DNA of 64,000 bases from Cellulosimicrobium cellulans (GCF_007679345.1 NZ_VEGH01000012.1:82558-146557), one strand, 5' to 3'. Shown: positions 18,416 through 30,197, counted from the stretch's first letter. Program-made: numbers and translations. Notes: generated by a model from the sequence alone, not told the origin.

Positions 18416-21003
18416 CGGGCCGCCTCGAGGTCGGCCTCGAGGTCGGCCTCGCGGTCGGGCTCGCCCGCGAGCGGCACGCCGGCGAGCGGCACGCCCCGCA
18501 GGTCGTTCGCCGACCGCAGCACCGGCGCGGACGTCAGGTCGGCCAGGTCGAGCACGGCGTCCGTCGTCACGTGGAACGTCGCCCGCTCGCCCGCCAGCAG
18601 CGTGACCAGCGCGTCGTCGACGAGCGCGTCCGCCGCGAGCCGGTCGGCGTGCAGCGTGACGTCGGCCGCGTAGGACCGGGCGACGACCTCGACCCGGTAG
18701 CCGCCGGGCTCGCGCGCCGCGGTGGCCCGCACCGCCCCCGGGTCGAGCCGCAGGTCGACGTCCTCCACGAAGGTGTGCGTCGCCCGCCGCTCGGAGCCGC
18801 CGTCCGGCAGCCGCGCCGCCAGCACCTCGCCCGCCGGGTCGCGGGGCGTGGCGAGGTCCGCCGGCAGCGGCACGACCGCCACCGACCGCGGCTCGACCGC
18901 CACAGGCACGCCCGCCGCCGCGGCCGTCACGCCGCCGAGCGTCTCCCGGCGCAGGTGCGCGGTGCCGGCCCAGGGCTCGTCGGTGTCGTTGGTCGCGACC
19001 AGCACGACGCCGCCGTCGCGCTCGGCGAGGAACAGCGTGCGCGGGGCGCCGGCGGCGCGCAGCGCGTACCAGAGCGGCTTGGGCCGCTCGGCGGAGTCGA
19101 CGGCGGCCCAGGACGTCACCGGCCAGCAGTCGTTGAGCTGCCAGACGATCCAGCCCGCGGTGCGCGGCCACCAGGCGCGGTAGTGCTCGACCGCGTGCCG
19201 GACGGCGCGGGCCTGGTTGAGCTGGGCCGCCCAGTGCCAGTCGGCGAAGTCGCGCGGGACGCCGAGGTGCGGGGCCATGCCGCGGTCGAGCTTGCCGTTG
19301 CCGTCCTCGGCCTTCTGGTGCACGAGGAACACCGGGTCCTCCTGCGGCAGGCGGGCGTCGGCGAGCGGGCCGCCGTCGACGGCGTGCACCCAGTCGACGA
19401 GCGTGCGCCAGGCCGGCGGGCCCTGGAACCCGAACTCCGAGCAGAACCGCGGGATCTCCGAGCGGTAGACCGTGTAGTCGACCCGGTTCCACACCTCCCA
19501 CTGGTGGTGCGTGCCGCGGTCGGGGTCGTTGGGGTGCACGTCCTCGGGGTCGCGGCGCGGGGTGAACGGGCTGTTGGTGGCGTACGGGCGGGTCGGGTCG
19601 AGCTCCGCCAGCACGGCGGGGAACAGCTCCTCGGCGTACCACCGGCCCCAGGTCGCCTCCCCGAGCTGCGCCTTCCAGCCCCAGTCCTCGTGGCCCCAGA
19701 CGTTCTCGTTGCCGCCGTTCCACAGCACCAGCGACGGGTGCGGCATCAGCCGGACGACGTTCTCCCGCGCCTCCGCCTCGATCTCGGAGCGCAGCGGCTC
19801 CTCCTCCGGGTACGCCGCGCAGGCGAGCAGGAAGTCCTGCCAGACCAGCAGGCCGCGCTCGTCGCACGCCTCGTAGAAGTCCTCGGACTCGTAGATCCCG
19901 CCGCCCCAGACCCGCAGCAGGTTGAGGTGCGCGTCGGCCGCCTGGTCGAGCCGGCGCGCCAGGCGCTCGCGCGTGATCCGGGTCAGGAAGTGGTCGTCGG
20001 GGATCCAGTTCGCCCCGCGCACGGCGACCGGGCGGCCGTTGACCACGAGCGTGAACCGGGTGCCGTGCTCGTCGTCGGCGGTGTCGAGGGTGACGGACCG
20101 GAAGCCGACCCGCCGGCGCCAGGTGTCCAGCGCCGCGCCGTCGCCGCCGTCGGCCGCCGTGAGCGTGACGTCCAGGTCGACCAGCGGCTGCTCGCCGTGC
20201 CCGACCGGCCACCACACCGGGGCGTCCGGGACCGCGAGCTCGACGGCCGCCGCGGAGTCGCCCGCCGGCACGGTCACGGAGGCCGACACCCCCAGCGCCG
20301 CCGCCCGGACGGTCAGCGCGGCGTCCGGCACCAGCCCCGACCGCTCCACGTCCACGTGCACCACCACCCGGCCGGTGCCGTCCGCGTCGAGCGTGACCAG
20401 CGGCCGCACCCGGGCGAGGCGGGCCACCGACCAGCGCTCGACCCGCACCGGCTTCCACAGCCCGGCGGTGCGCAGGTCCGGCCCCCAGTCCCAGCCGAAC
20501 GAGCAGGCCATCTTGCGGACGAAGTTGTACGGCACCGGGCTGTACGCCGAGGGGCGGTCGCCCAGGGCGTCCCGCACCTCGTCGGCGTACGCGGTGGCGG
20601 ACCGCAGGTCGACGGTCAGGGCGCGCGGGGCCCCGTCCGCCAGGTCCCGGACGTCGTACCGGTACGACCGGTGCATGTTCGCGGTCGTCCCGAGCACCCG
20701 CCCGCCGAGCGCCACGGTGCCCACGGTGTCGACGCCCTCCAGCACGAGGTCGACCCGCTCGCCGTCCGCGGCGGGCTCCAGCGCGAGCGCCCGCTCGTAC
20801 CGCCAGTCCGTGCCGTGGAACCAGCGCACGGACTCCTCGTGCGCGTCCAGGTACGGGTCCGGGATGAGGCCGGCGGCCAGGAGGTCGGTGTGCACGGAGC
20901 CGGGCACCTCGGCGGCGAGGGCGCCCGCGGCGAGGACGGCGTCGGGCACGGGGCCGGCGGTGGCGGTGACGGTCCAGCCGTCGGCGAGGGTGTGGTGCTG
21001 CAC
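18412..21003 (-). CDS. GH2 beta-mannosidase
   Basis: Cleaves terminal beta-mannosyl residues from manno-oligosaccharides; 863 aa, five-domain GH2 architecture with no signal peptide. Residues 1-190 are the sugar-binding jelly roll and 200-310 an immunoglobulin-like domain. The TIM barrel follows, with acid/base Glu433 in [13 protein letters not shown] and nucleophile Glu523 in [10 protein letters not shown]. The WNGGNE context and ANWIPDDHF are typical of beta-mannosidases rather than LacZ-type enzymes. GTG start with GGGAG 5-6 nt upstream. It lies 56 bp after the GH42 gene. Confidence 0.93.
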   Translation of the reverse strand: MQHHTLADGWTVTATAGPVPDAVLAAGALAAEVPGSVHTDLLAAGLIPDPYLDAHEESVRWFHGTDWRYERALALEPAADGERVDLVLEGVDTVGTVALGGRVLGTTANMHRSYRYDVRDLADGAPRALTVDLRSATAYADEVRDALGDRPSAYSPVPYNFVRKMACSFGWDWGPDLRTAGLWKPVRVERWSVARLARVRPLVTLDADGTGRVVVHVDVERSGLVPDAALTVRAAALGVSASVTVPAGDSAAAVELAVPDAPVWWPVGHGEQPLVDLDVTLTAADGGDGAALDTWRRRVGFRSVTLDTADDEHGTRFTLVVNGRPVAVRGANWIPDDHFLTRITRERLARRLDQAADAHLNLLRVWGGGIYESEDFYEACDERGLLVWQDFLLACAAYPEEEPLRSEIEAEARENVVRLMPHPSLVLWNGGNENVWGHEDWGWKAQLGEATWGRWYAEELFPAVLAELDPTRPYATNSPFTPRRDPEDVHPNDPDRGTHHQWEVWNRVDYTVYRSEIPRFCSEFGFQGPPAWRTLVDWVHAVDGGPLADARLPQEDPVFLVHQKAEDGNGKLDRGMAPHLGVPRDFADWHWAAQLNQARAVRHAVEHYRAWWPRTAGWIVWQLNDCWPVTSWAAVDSAERPKPLWYALRAAGAPRTLFLAERDGGVVLVATNDTDEPWAGTAHLRRETLGGVTAAAAGVPVAVEPRSVAVVPLPADLATPRDPAGEVLAARLPDGGSERRATHTFVEDVDLRLDPGAVRATAAREPGGYRVEVVARSYAADVTLHADRLAADALVDDALVTLLAGERATFHVTTDAVLDLADLTSAPVLRSANDLRGVPLAGVPLAGEPDREADLEADLEAAR

Positions 21004-21059
21004 GGGTGCTCCCGGGTGTCGCAGGGGTGGCTCAGGGTGGCGCAGGGGTGTCGCAGGTG

Positions 21060-23102
21060 TCAGCGGCGCTCGCGGACGACGCGCACGCCGCCCGCCGGCA
21101 CGGTGGTGACGGGCCCGACCTCCGCGCCGGTCAGCAGGTCGGTCCCGGACGCGGTGGCCTTGCGGTCCGCGTCGGTGTGGTTGAGCAGGAACAGGTAGGA
21201 GGACCCGGCGCCGACGCGGCGGACCGCCTCGACGCCGGGGTCGGCCTCGGCGGTGCGCGGGAGCCCGGCCTCCTCGACGAGCAGGGCGGCGACCCGGTCG
21301 ACGGCCGCGCGGGGCAGCGCCGCCCCGACGTACCAGGCGGCCCCGCCGTCGCCGACGGAGCGGCGGGTCACCGCCGGGCCGCCCGCCAGCGACGACGCCG
21401 CGTACCGGACGACCGCCTCGGCGCCGTCGAGCTCGACCCGCTCGGTCCAGTCCGCGACCTCGGTGCCGTCGTCCAGCCGGACGCGCTCGCCGGCCTGCAG
21501 CGGGTAGAACTCGTCGGTCCACGCGCCGAGCACGTCCTGCAGGGCGCCCAGCCCGGGCCGGACTCGGCCGGTCGGCTCGCAGACGCCGGACAGGTAGGTG
21601 ACCAGCAGCGTCCCGCCGCGTTCCGGCACGGCGCGCAGCCGGTCCGCCTCCGCGTCGGACAGCACCTGCAGCGTCGGCACCAGCACCAGGTCGTAGCCGG
21701 CCAGATCGGTCCCGGGCGGCACGACGTCGCAGAGCACCTGCCGCTCCCACAGGGCGCGGTGCCAGGTGCGCAGCTCGCGCCCGTACCGCAGCGCCCGGTG
21801 CGGGGTCAGTCCGTGCTGCAGCGCCCAGCCGGCCGGGTCGTCGACGACCATCGCGGCGCGGGCGGGCTCGACCACGGTGCCCTGCACCTCCGCGAGGGCC
21901 CGCAGGTCGCGCCCCAGCGCGACGACCTCCCGCCAGATCCGGGACCGGGTCCCCGAGTGCGGCACCATCGCCGAGTGGAACTGCTCGGCCCCGGCGGTCG
22001 AGGCACGCCACTGGAAGAACAGCGCGCCGTCGGAGCCGCGCGCGACGTGGGCCAGGGCGTTGCGGGCGATCTCGCCGGGATCCTTGGCGCGGTTGCGCTG
22101 CTGCCAGGACGGCGCCCCGGTGGAGTGCTCCATGAGCAGCCACGGCCGACGCCCCGCGGACATGCCGCGCATCCGGTCCCCGGCGAACGCGAGGTCCTGC
22201 TCCCGGTCCGGGTCGTCCACCAGCGTGTAGTGGTCGTTCGCCACCACGGCGGTGTGCGGGGCCCAGGACGCGTAGTCGACGACCTGCGCGCCGGGGCCGA
22301 CCATCATGTTCGTCGTGACGGGGGCGTCGGAGTGCCGCTCGAGCACCTCCTTCTCGGCGAGGTAGTGCGCGAGCAGCGCGTCCGAGGAGTACCGCTCGTA
22401 GTCGAGGTAGAGCCCGGGGTTCGGGGCACCGTGCTTCCCGCGCGGCGGCAGGATCTCGTCCCACGCGCCGAACCGGTGCCCCCACTGCGCCGTGCCCCAC
22501 GCCGCGTTCACCGCGTCCAGGGACCCGTACCGCGCGCGCAGCCAGTCCCGGAACGCCGCGGCCGACACGTCGCAGTAGCACCGCGCGTTGCCGCCGCCGA
22601 GCTCGTTGCTCACGTGCCACAGCCGCACGGCGGGGTGCCGGCCGTACCGCTCCGCCAGCGCCTCGACGTACCGCAGGGCGTACCGCCGGAACACCGCGCT
22701 GCTCGGGCACCACGCCAGCCGGCCGCCGGGCGGCTGCTGGTACAGGTCGGCGTCGTACGGCAGCACCTCGGGGTGCGCGGTGTGCAGCCAGGACGGCGGC
22801 GCGGCGGTCGGCGTGGCGAGGTCGATCGCGATGCCGTGGGCGTGCAGCAGCGCGACCACCTCGTCGAACCAGGTCCAGTCGAAGACGCCGTCGGCGGTCT
22901 CGACCAGGCCCCAGGAGAACACCCCGAGGGTCACCAGGTTCACGCCGGCCTCGCGCATCAGGGCGACGTCCTCGTCCCAGACCGCGCGGGGCCACTGCTC
23001 GGGGTTGTAGTCGCCGCCGAACGCCAGGCCGTCGACCAGGTGGACCGGCGGAGGTGCGACGGCGGGCGGCGGCGGGACGACCGCGCTGACGAACTCAGGC
23101 AC
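21060..23102 (-). CDS. GH42 beta-galactosidase
   Basis: Retaining beta-galactosidase of 680 aa, cytoplasmic. The TIM-barrel domain starts GLAFGGDYNPEQWP; the acid/base is Glu167 in LWHVSNELGG and the nucleophile Glu325 in WLLMEHSTG. Cys residues in ARCYCD resemble the zinc cluster of some GH42 enzymes. A trimerisation/flavodoxin-like domain and a small C-terminal beta domain follow. The GTG start overlaps the stop of the upstream ATPase gene by 8 bp. It would remove galactose from beta-linked oligosaccharides imported by the adjacent transporter. Confidence 0.94.
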   Translation of the reverse strand: MPEFVSAVVPPPPAVAPPPVHLVDGLAFGGDYNPEQWPRAVWDEDVALMREAGVNLVTLGVFSWGLVETADGVFDWTWFDEVVALLHAHGIAIDLATPTAAPPSWLHTAHPEVLPYDADLYQQPPGGRLAWCPSSAVFRRYALRYVEALAERYGRHPAVRLWHVSNELGGGNARCYCDVSAAAFRDWLRARYGSLDAVNAAWGTAQWGHRFGAWDEILPPRGKHGAPNPGLYLDYERYSSDALLAHYLAEKEVLERHSDAPVTTNMMVGPGAQVVDYASWAPHTAVVANDHYTLVDDPDREQDLAFAGDRMRGMSAGRRPWLLMEHSTGAPSWQQRNRAKDPGEIARNALAHVARGSDGALFFQWRASTAGAEQFHSAMVPHSGTRSRIWREVVALGRDLRALAEVQGTVVEPARAAMVVDDPAGWALQHGLTPHRALRYGRELRTWHRALWERQVLCDVVPPGTDLAGYDLVLVPTLQVLSDAEADRLRAVPERGGTLLVTYLSGVCEPTGRVRPGLGALQDVLGAWTDEFYPLQAGERVRLDDGTEVADWTERVELDGAEAVVRYAASSLAGGPAVTRRSVGDGGAAWYVGAALPRAAVDRVAALLVEEAGLPRTAEADPGVEAVRRVGAGSSYLFLLNHTDADRKATASGTDLLTGAEVGPVTTVPAGGVRVVRERR

Positions 23103-24029
23103 CGGCCCGCACCCCGTCCGCGGTCGCGGCGCGCGCGGCCGCCTCCGCCTCGTCGATCGGCACCCAGGCGCCGAGCCCGTGGTCGTAGCAGACGGAGTTG
23201 TCGATGCCGTCGCGCGTCACGGCGGTGTCGCCCTCGCGCCCGACGCTGCCGACCCGGTCCGGGTCGGGCGCGGCCATCGCGAGCAGCTTCGTGTAGTCGT
23301 GGTGCGGGTCGAGGATCACGGCGTCCGCCGGCCCGCGCTCCACCACCCGGCCGCGGTAGAGCACCAGGATCTCGTCGGAGAAGTGCCGCGCGGTCGCCAG
23401 GTCGTGCGTGATGTACAGGACCGCGAGGTTGTCCTCCCGCTGCAGCCGGCCGAGCAGGTTGAGCACGCCGAGCCGGATCGACACGTCGAGCATCGACACC
23501 GGCTCGTCGGCGATCAGCACCTGCGCGCCCGGGGCGAGCGCCCGGGCGATCGCGACGCGCTGCCGCTGCCCGCCGGACAGCTCGTGCGGGCGGCGCGCGG
23601 CCATGTCCTCGGCGGGGTGCAGGTTGACCCGCTCCAGCATCTCCAGCACCCGGGCGTGGGTGGACGCCGCGTCGTGGGTGCGGCGGTGGATCCGCAGCGG
23701 CCGGGCGACGTGGTGCTCGACGGAGTGGAACGGGTTCAGCGAGGCGAACGGGTCCTGGAACACCATCTGCACGTGCCGCTGGTACACCGAGCCCATCACA
23801 GGCGTCCGGTCGTCGAGCTGCACGTCGATCCGCCCGGCGGTCGGCTTCTCCATCCGGGTGAGCAGCTTGGCGATCGTCGACTTCCCGGAGCCCGACTCGC
23901 CGACCAGGGCGACGGTGCGCCGGGGCACCAGGTCGAACGACACCCGGTCGACCGCGCGCAGGGTGCTGCGGCGCAGGCCGGAGCGCAGGGCGTAGTCCTT
24001 CGTCAGGTTGGTGACGTGCACGCTGGTCA

Positions 24030-24030
<1 letters not shown>
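23095..24030 (-). CDS. Oligopeptide/oligosaccharide ABC importer ATPase (DppF-like)
   Basis: Nucleotide-binding subunit of an Opp/Dpp-type importer, 311 aa. Walker A GESGSGKST (residues 44-52), signature LSGGQRQRVAIARA, Walker B VLIADEP, H-loop YITHDL. The C-terminal extension after RGRVVERGPA is typical of oligopeptide ATPases, although the usual Cys cluster is absent. It overlaps its neighbours on both sides (1 bp upstream, 8 bp downstream). Encoded between the DppD-like ATPase and the beta-galactosidase, so its substrate is more likely a sugar than a peptide. Confidence 0.93.
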
Positions 24031-24916
<886 letters not shown>

Positions 24917-24917
<1 letters not shown>

Positions 24918-25927
24918 CAGGCGGCCTTCCTGGCGACGCGGGCGGCCGCCTTCGCGCGGCGGCGGGCGGTGCGGGCGTTCTTCAGGCGCGGGTTGATGAT
25001 CTCGTCGATCGAGAAGTTGACCAGGGACAGCCCCATGCCGAACAGCGCGATCACGAGGCCGGGCGGGACGAACCACCACCAGGCGCCGAGCGGGAGAGCG
25101 AAGCCGTTCTGCGCGTAGAACAGCATCGTGCCGAGGGTCGAGGCGTTCGAGGCGCCGAGGCCGAGGAACGACAGGCCCGCCTCGCCGAGGATCGCCGCGA
25201 TCACCGCGTACACGAACTGCGACGCGAGCACCGGGAGCAGGTTCGGCAGGATCTCCACGCCGATGACCCGCCACGGCTTCTCGCCCGACAGCCGGGACGC
25301 GGCCACGTAGTCGCGCGAGCGCACCGACAGGGTCTGGGCGCGCAGCACCCGGGCCGAGGCCGCCCACGACGTCAGGGCGAGCACCACCGCGATGGTCCAC
25401 AGCCCGCGGCTCTCCCGCGGCACGAAGCCCGAGATCACGATCACCAGCGGCAGGCCCGGGATCACCAGGAACACGTTCGACAGCAGGGAGAACCCCTCGT
25501 CCGCCGCGCCGCCCAGGTAGGCGCCGTAGATCCCGAAGAACGCCGACAGCAGCGTGGCGAGCACGCCGACCATGAGGCCGATCTGCAGCGAGCCGCGGGT
25601 CGCGTGCGCCAGCTGGGCCAGCACGTCCTGGCCCGTCTGGGTGGTGCCGAGCCAGTGCTCCGCCGACGGCGGGGCCAGGCCGACGTCGCTGATCGCGTCG
25701 GGGTCGCCGACCAGGTACGGGCCGACCACGCCGAGCAGCACCACCCCGGCGATCAGCACCAGGCCGGTGGCGAGCCACGGGGTCATGGTCGGCAGCAGCA
25801 TCCGCCACGCGGGGCGGGCGCGGGTCCCCGCGGGGCGGGGCTCGGGCGTGGTGGTGGTCGGGGTGGTCTCGACGGGCCCGCCGGGCCCCTCGACGGCCAC
25901 CTGCACGTCCGGTCCGATGTTCGTCAT
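24917..25927 (-). CDS. ABC importer permease (DppC-like)
   Basis: Inner-membrane permease of 336 aa. A Pro/Thr-rich N-terminal tail of about 45 residues precedes six membrane helices. The EAA-type loop reads YVAASRLSGEKPWRVIGVEILPN-like sequence after VLRAQTLSVRSRD, which contacts the ATPases. OppC_N-type first helix LATGLVLIAGVVLLGVVGPYL. Its start lies 12 bp after the DppB-like stop. Confidence 0.92.
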
Positions 25928-25939
25928 CGCCGGCTCCCC

Positions 25940-26929
25940 TCAGCCCTTCGCGCGGGTGCGCGGGTCGATGAGGCCGTACAGCAGGTCGACGACGAGGTTC
26001 GCGCCGAGCACGGCCAGGGTGATGAACAGGAACACGCCCTGCATGAGCGCGTAGTCGTTGTTGGTGACCGCGGCGAGCAGCCGGGACCCGATGCCGGGGT
26101 AGGAGAACACCTGCTCGGTGACCACGGACCCGGAGACGACGAAGCCGAGCGAGATGGCGAACCCGGCGACCGACGGCAGCACGGCGTTGCGCGCCGCGTA
26201 GTTCCGCATCACCTGCCCGTGCGGCAGGCCCTTGGCCCGCGCGGTGAGCACGTAGTCCTCGGACAGCGTGGAGACCATCATGTTGCGCATCCCGAGCAGC
26301 CAGCCGCCGATCGACGCGACCACGATGGTCAGCGCGGGGACGAAGCCGTACTCGATCGCCGAGCCGATGAACTCCGGCGACCAGCCGGGGTCGAGCACCA
26401 CGTCGTAGCCGCCCTGCGACGGGAACCAGCCGAGCACCCGGGACAGCAGGTACACCAGCACGAGCGCGAGCCAGAAGTACGGCACCGCGGCGAGCAGCGT
26501 GGTGAGCGGCACCGCCGAGTCCAGCCAGGTGCCGGGCCGCCAGCCGACGAACGCGCCGAGCAGCACGCCGATGGTCGCCGCGAGCACCGTGGCGATGCCG
26601 ACCAGGACCACGGTCCACGGCATCGACGTGCCGATGACCTCGCTCACCGGCGTCGGGAAGTAGGTGACCGAGACGCCGAGGTCGCCGTGCAGCAGGTTCG
26701 ACAGGTACGTGCCGTACTGCTGCAGCAGGGAGTCGGTGGTGTCGCCGCCCAGCAGGGCGGAGTACGCCTCCCGCGTCTCCGGGGTGACCGTGCCGCCGCG
26801 CTGCTGGAGCTTGGCCAGCAGGATGTCGACCGGGTTGCCCGGGAGCAGGCGGGGGATGAGGAAGTTCAGGGTGACGGCGGCCCACAGGGCGACCGCGTAG
26901 AAGCCGAGCTTGCGCAGGACGTAGTTCAC
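25940..26929 (-). CDS. ABC importer permease (DppB-like)
   Basis: Inner-membrane permease of 329 aa with six predicted helices. Start MNYVLRKLGFYAVALWAAVT followed by PRLLPGNPVD, the hallmark N-terminus of the Opp/Dpp B permeases. EAA loop is in DYVLTARAKGLPHGQVM. GTG chosen because GGAAGGG lies about 7 nt upstream. Partners with the DppC-like protein to form the channel. Confidence 0.93.
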   Translation of the reverse strand: MNYVLRKLGFYAVALWAAVTLNFLIPRLLPGNPVDILLAKLQQRGGTVTPETREAYSALLGGDTTDSLLQQYGTYLSNLLHGDLGVSVTYFPTPVSEVIGTSMPWTVVLVGIATVLAATIGVLLGAFVGWRPGTWLDSAVPLTTLLAAVPYFWLALVLVYLLSRVLGWFPSQGGYDVVLDPGWSPEFIGSAIEYGFVPALTIVVASIGGWLLGMRNMMVSTLSEDYVLTARAKGLPHGQVMRNYAARNAVLPSVAGFAISLGFVVSGSVVTEQVFSYPGIGSRLLAAVTNNDYALMQGVFLFITLAVLGANLVVDLLYGLIDPRTRAKG

Positions 26930-27018
26930 GTCGCGACCCTTCCGACGGCGGGGGAGACCGGGGCGGGACCGGGCCGGGCGGCTGCGCGGGTGGCGCGGGC
27001 CGCCCGGCCCGGGTCGCC

Positions 27019-28734
27019 TCAGCCGGCCGCCGGCTCCAGGCGCTTGAAGATCTCCGCGGCGTCGAACGCGGACCACACCGCCGGGAAGGCGTACATGTCG
27101 TCCTCGGTGGGCCAGCCGGTGAACCCGCCGACGTTCCACTCGCTCGTGGTGCCGCCGGTGAGGATCGGGATGTACGGCATGTCCTCGACGACCGCGGCCT
27201 GGATGGTGTCGAAGTACGGCTGCCGGGCCTCGGCGTCGTCCAGCGGCATGGTCTTCAGGGACTCGAGCGCGGCGTCCACGTCCGGGTTCGCGTACCGGGA
27301 GTAGTTGTTGCCCGCCGCCTCGCCGACCGGGGCGCCCGTCGCCGACGAGAAGAAGTACGTGTACAGGTAGTACGGGTCGGGTGCCGGGCCCTGCCACAGC
27401 GAGTCGATCGCGAGCTGGAAGTTGCCCTGCGTGCGGCGCTCGGTCCACTCGTTCCACGACGACTGCGCGGTCTGCACGTCGATGCCGGCGGCCTTGGCCT
27501 GCTGCGCGATGGTCTGCACCGCGGTGATGTAGTCGGTCCAGCCGGTGACGACCTCGACCGTCACGGTGAGGCGCTCGCCGTCCTTGGCGTAGATGCCGTC
27601 GGAGCCCTTGGCCCAGCCGGCGGCCTCGAGCACCGCGGCGGCGCCCTCGGGGTCGGCCTTCTCGGGGGCGACCGGCTCCTCGACGTCGGCCGAGATGGTG
27701 GCCTCCTGCGTGGAGGTCAGCGCGAACGTCGGCGAGATCTCGGAGGCGGTCTCCTCGAACGCGAGCTGGTTGAGCTGGGTCCGGTCCATCGCCAGGTACA
27801 GCGCGTGCCGGACGGCCGGGTCGGTCTGCGGGCCGGAGCAGCCGAGCTCGACGCTGGAGCAGGTCGCGAGCACCATCTGGTTCTGCGCGGCGGTCAGCGT
27901 GTCGTACCCGGGGAAGTTCTCGGCGACGTTCTGGATGTCCGGCACCGGGCCGGTCTGCCAGTCGATGGTGCCGTTCGCGATGCCGTCGGCGCCCGCGGTG
28001 TTGCCGGACAGGGACAGGAACCGGATCGTCTTCACGGCCGGCTCGCCGCCCCAGTAGTCGGGGTTCGCGGTGTAGGTGAAGGCCTGCGGCTTGAAGTCGC
28101 CGAGCACGTACGCCCCGGTGCCGACCGGGTTCTCGACGACGTCGGCGGTCGGGTCGACGTCGGCCCACAGGTGCTCGGGGACGATCGGCACCCCGGACAG
28201 CACGTCCGGGCCCTGCACGAACGCGGGCGCCTCGAACGCGAAGGTCACGTGGGTGTCGTCGGTCGCGGTCGCGGTGCCCGCGTAGCCGACGTTGTTGATG
28301 GCCGGGGTGCTCGCGAGCAGGTCGTAGGTGAACACCACGTCGTCGGCGGTGAACGGCTCGCCGTCGCTCCAGGTGACGTCGTCGCGGAGCGTGACCTGCA
28401 GCTCGGTGCCGTCGTCGTTCCAGGTGTACTCGGTGCCGAGCAGCGGCACCGGGTCGGACTCGGCGGCCTTGTTGATGAAGAACAGCTGCTCGTAGATCGC
28501 GCCCAGCCCGCCGATGCGCGAGGGCGAGAACGGGTTGAAGTTGACCTGGTAGTCGCCGGACTGGCCGGTGTAGGCGACGAGCGTCGTGCCGTCGCCGGAG
28601 GCGCCGGTGCTGCCCGAGCCGCCGCCGTCGCCGCCGCTGCACGCGGCGAGGAGGGCGAGCGTCGCGGCGCCGGCGACGAGGGGGACGACGCGGCGGGCGC
28701 GGCGCCGGTGCGTGCGTGCTGACCTGAGGAACAT
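27019..28734 (-). CDS. Extracellular solute-binding lipoprotein, family 5
   Basis: Lipid-anchored substrate receptor of the importer, 571 aa. Basic N-region (RTHRRRARRVVP), hydrophobic core and lipobox LLAACSGG, then a Gly/Ser linker. The SBP family 5 fold shows LYLAMDRTQLNQ and NGTIDWQTGP regions and a C-terminal YMPYIPILTGG. Family 5 receptors bind peptides, but several in thermophiles and actinobacteria bind cello- or manno-oligosaccharides. The glycosidases downstream make a sugar ligand likely. AAAGGA precedes the ATG. First gene of the operon. Confidence 0.92.
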   Translation of the reverse strand: MFLRSARTHRRRARRVVPLVAGAATLALLAACSGGDGGGSGSTGASGDGTTLVAYTGQSGDYQVNFNPFSPSRIGGLGAIYEQLFFINKAAESDPVPLLGTEYTWNDDGTELQVTLRDDVTWSDGEPFTADDVVFTYDLLASTPAINNVGYAGTATATDDTHVTFAFEAPAFVQGPDVLSGVPIVPEHLWADVDPTADVVENPVGTGAYVLGDFKPQAFTYTANPDYWGGEPAVKTIRFLSLSGNTAGADGIANGTIDWQTGPVPDIQNVAENFPGYDTLTAAQNQMVLATCSSVELGCSGPQTDPAVRHALYLAMDRTQLNQLAFEETASEISPTFALTSTQEATISADVEEPVAPEKADPEGAAAVLEAAGWAKGSDGIYAKDGERLTVTVEVVTGWTDYITAVQTIAQQAKAAGIDVQTAQSSWNEWTERRTQGNFQLAIDSLWQGPAPDPYYLYTYFFSSATGAPVGEAAGNNYSRYANPDVDAALESLKTMPLDDAEARQPYFDTIQAAVVEDMPYIPILTGGTTSEWNVGGFTGWPTEDDMYAFPAVWSAFDAAEIFKRLEPAAG

Positions 28735-28819
28735 CGCTGGTCCTTTCCACCCGTCGCGGCCGACGGTCTGGTCGTGGCCGCGTCGTCGCGGCCCGGGGAA
28801 ACGCAGGCATATCGTTACG

Positions 28820-28848
28820 TGCTTAAATTAAGCATGTCAAGATATGGT
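28820..28848 (+). promoter_or_regulatory. ROK-type operator and leaderless promoter
   Basis: Perfect 15-bp palindrome TGCTTAAATTAAGCA (28820-28834), strikingly AT-rich for this genome, in the gap between the divergent binding-protein and ROK genes. TATGGT (28843-28848) lies 6 nt before the ROK ATG, a leaderless-type -10. The palindrome covers the -35 and spacer region, so binding there would repress the ROK gene and possibly the opposing transporter operon. Confidence 0.7.
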
Positions 28849-28854
28849 CGGGAC

Positions 28855-30159
28855 ATGCGAGCACCTCGTGCCGCGACCGGGGCGCTCGTCCTCGACCTGA
28901 TCCGCACGCGGGGAACGGTCAGCAGGGTCGAGCTCGCCGACCGGTCCGGGCTCACCGCGGCCACCATCACGCACGTCGTGCGGGACCTCATGGCCGAGGG
29001 CCTCGTGCACGAGGTCGGCCGGGTCACCGGTGGCGTCGGCTCGCCCCGGCGGCTGCTGGAGCTGGACGCCGGGGCCTGGTTCGCCGTGGGCGTGCAGCTC
29101 GACCGGTGCGCGAGCAGCGTCGTGGTCACCGACTTCGCGGGGCGGCGGGTCGCGTCCGCCGGCGTCCGCGGCGTGGGCCGGGGCGCGCCCGACGACACCC
29201 TGCCGGTTCTCGCCCGGCACATCGACCTGCTGCTCGCGGGGGCCGGCATCCCGCGCGACCGGGTGCTCGGCGTCGGGCTGGTCACCCACGGGCCCCAGGA
29301 CCGCGCGGCCGGCGCCGTGCTCACCGGGCAGCCCACGCCCGAGTGGCGGGACTACCCGCTCACCGGGACGCTCTCCCGGCTGCTCGGGCTGCCGGTGCTG
29401 CTGGAGAACGACGCGACCGCCGCCGCCGTGGGCGAGCAGTGGGTCGGGGCCCTCGACGTCGACACCTTCGGCGTGCTCTACATGGCGACCGGTGTGGGCG
29501 GGGGCGTGATCGCCGGCTCGGAGGTGTACCGCGGTGGCACCGCCAACCCCGTCGAGATCGGGCACGTCCCGGTCGACCCCGCGGGACCCGCGTGCGCGTG
29601 CGGCAACCGGGGGTGCGTCGAGGCGCTCGCGGGCCCCGGGGCGGTGGTCGCCGGCGCGCTGCGGGACCGTGCGACGGCGAGCCGGCTCGGGCTGACCGGT
29701 GGGCCCGACGCGGTGCTCGCCGACTTCCAGCGGGTGGCGCGGGCCGCGGTCGCGGGCGACGCGGCGTGCGCGGCGCTGCTGGCGGCGTCCGCCCGGCACC
29801 TCGGCACCGCGGCCGTGACGCTGATGAACCTGTTCGACCTCGATACCGTGGTGCTCGCCGGGCCCGCCTTCGGCGTCGCCGGGCCGCTGTACGTCGCGGG
29901 GGTGCAGGCGGTGGTCGAGGCCGGGGCGCTCGCGCGGCTGCTGCGGCCCGTGCGGGTGCAGCTGTCCCGCGACGTGCGGGTGTCCGCGGCGGTGGGTGGG
30001 GCGCTGGTGGTGCTGCGGTCGCCGCTCGGGCGGCCGGGGGCGGCAGCGGCGCCGGGCGCGATCGGCGCGGTCGGTGCTCCCGCCGCGACCGGTGCGTCCG
30101 CCGCGTCCGCCGCGACTCGTGCGCCTGCCGCGTCCGCCGTCCCCGCCGTCCCCGTGTAG
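28855..30159 (+). CDS. ROK family transcriptional repressor
   Basis: Sugar-responsive repressor (XylR/NagC type) of 434 aa. The N-terminal winged HTH (about 10-65) has TVSRVELADRSGLTAATITH. The ROK domain follows, with LLENDATAAAVGE (catalytic Asp of sugar kinases retained), a GVGGGVIAG phosphate loop and the zinc motif CACGNRGCVE. After residue about 400 it ends in a 35-residue Ala-rich tail. I chose the ATG at 28855 because TATGGT lies 6 nt upstream; ATG at 28834 has no binding site and lies inside the palindrome. It diverges from the importer operon and precedes the alpha-galactosidase. Confidence 0.9.
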   Translation: MRAPRAATGALVLDLIRTRGTVSRVELADRSGLTAATITHVVRDLMAEGLVHEVGRVTGGVGSPRRLLELDAGAWFAVGVQLDRCASSVVVTDFAGRRVASAGVRGVGRGAPDDTLPVLARHIDLLLAGAGIPRDRVLGVGLVTHGPQDRAAGAVLTGQPTPEWRDYPLTGTLSRLLGLPVLLENDATAAAVGEQWVGALDVDTFGVLYMATGVGGGVIAGSEVYRGGTANPVEIGHVPVDPAGPACACGNRGCVEALAGPGAVVAGALRDRATASRLGLTGGPDAVLADFQRVARAAVAGDAACAALLAASARHLGTAAVTLMNLFDLDTVVLAGPAFGVAGPLYVAGVQAVVEAGALARLLRPVRVQLSRDVRVSAAVGGALVVLRSPLGRPGAAAAPGAIGAVGAPAATGASAASAATRAPAASAVPAVPV

Positions 30160-30197
30160 ACCCGTCCGACCCGACCGTCCGACTCGAAGGAGAGCCC

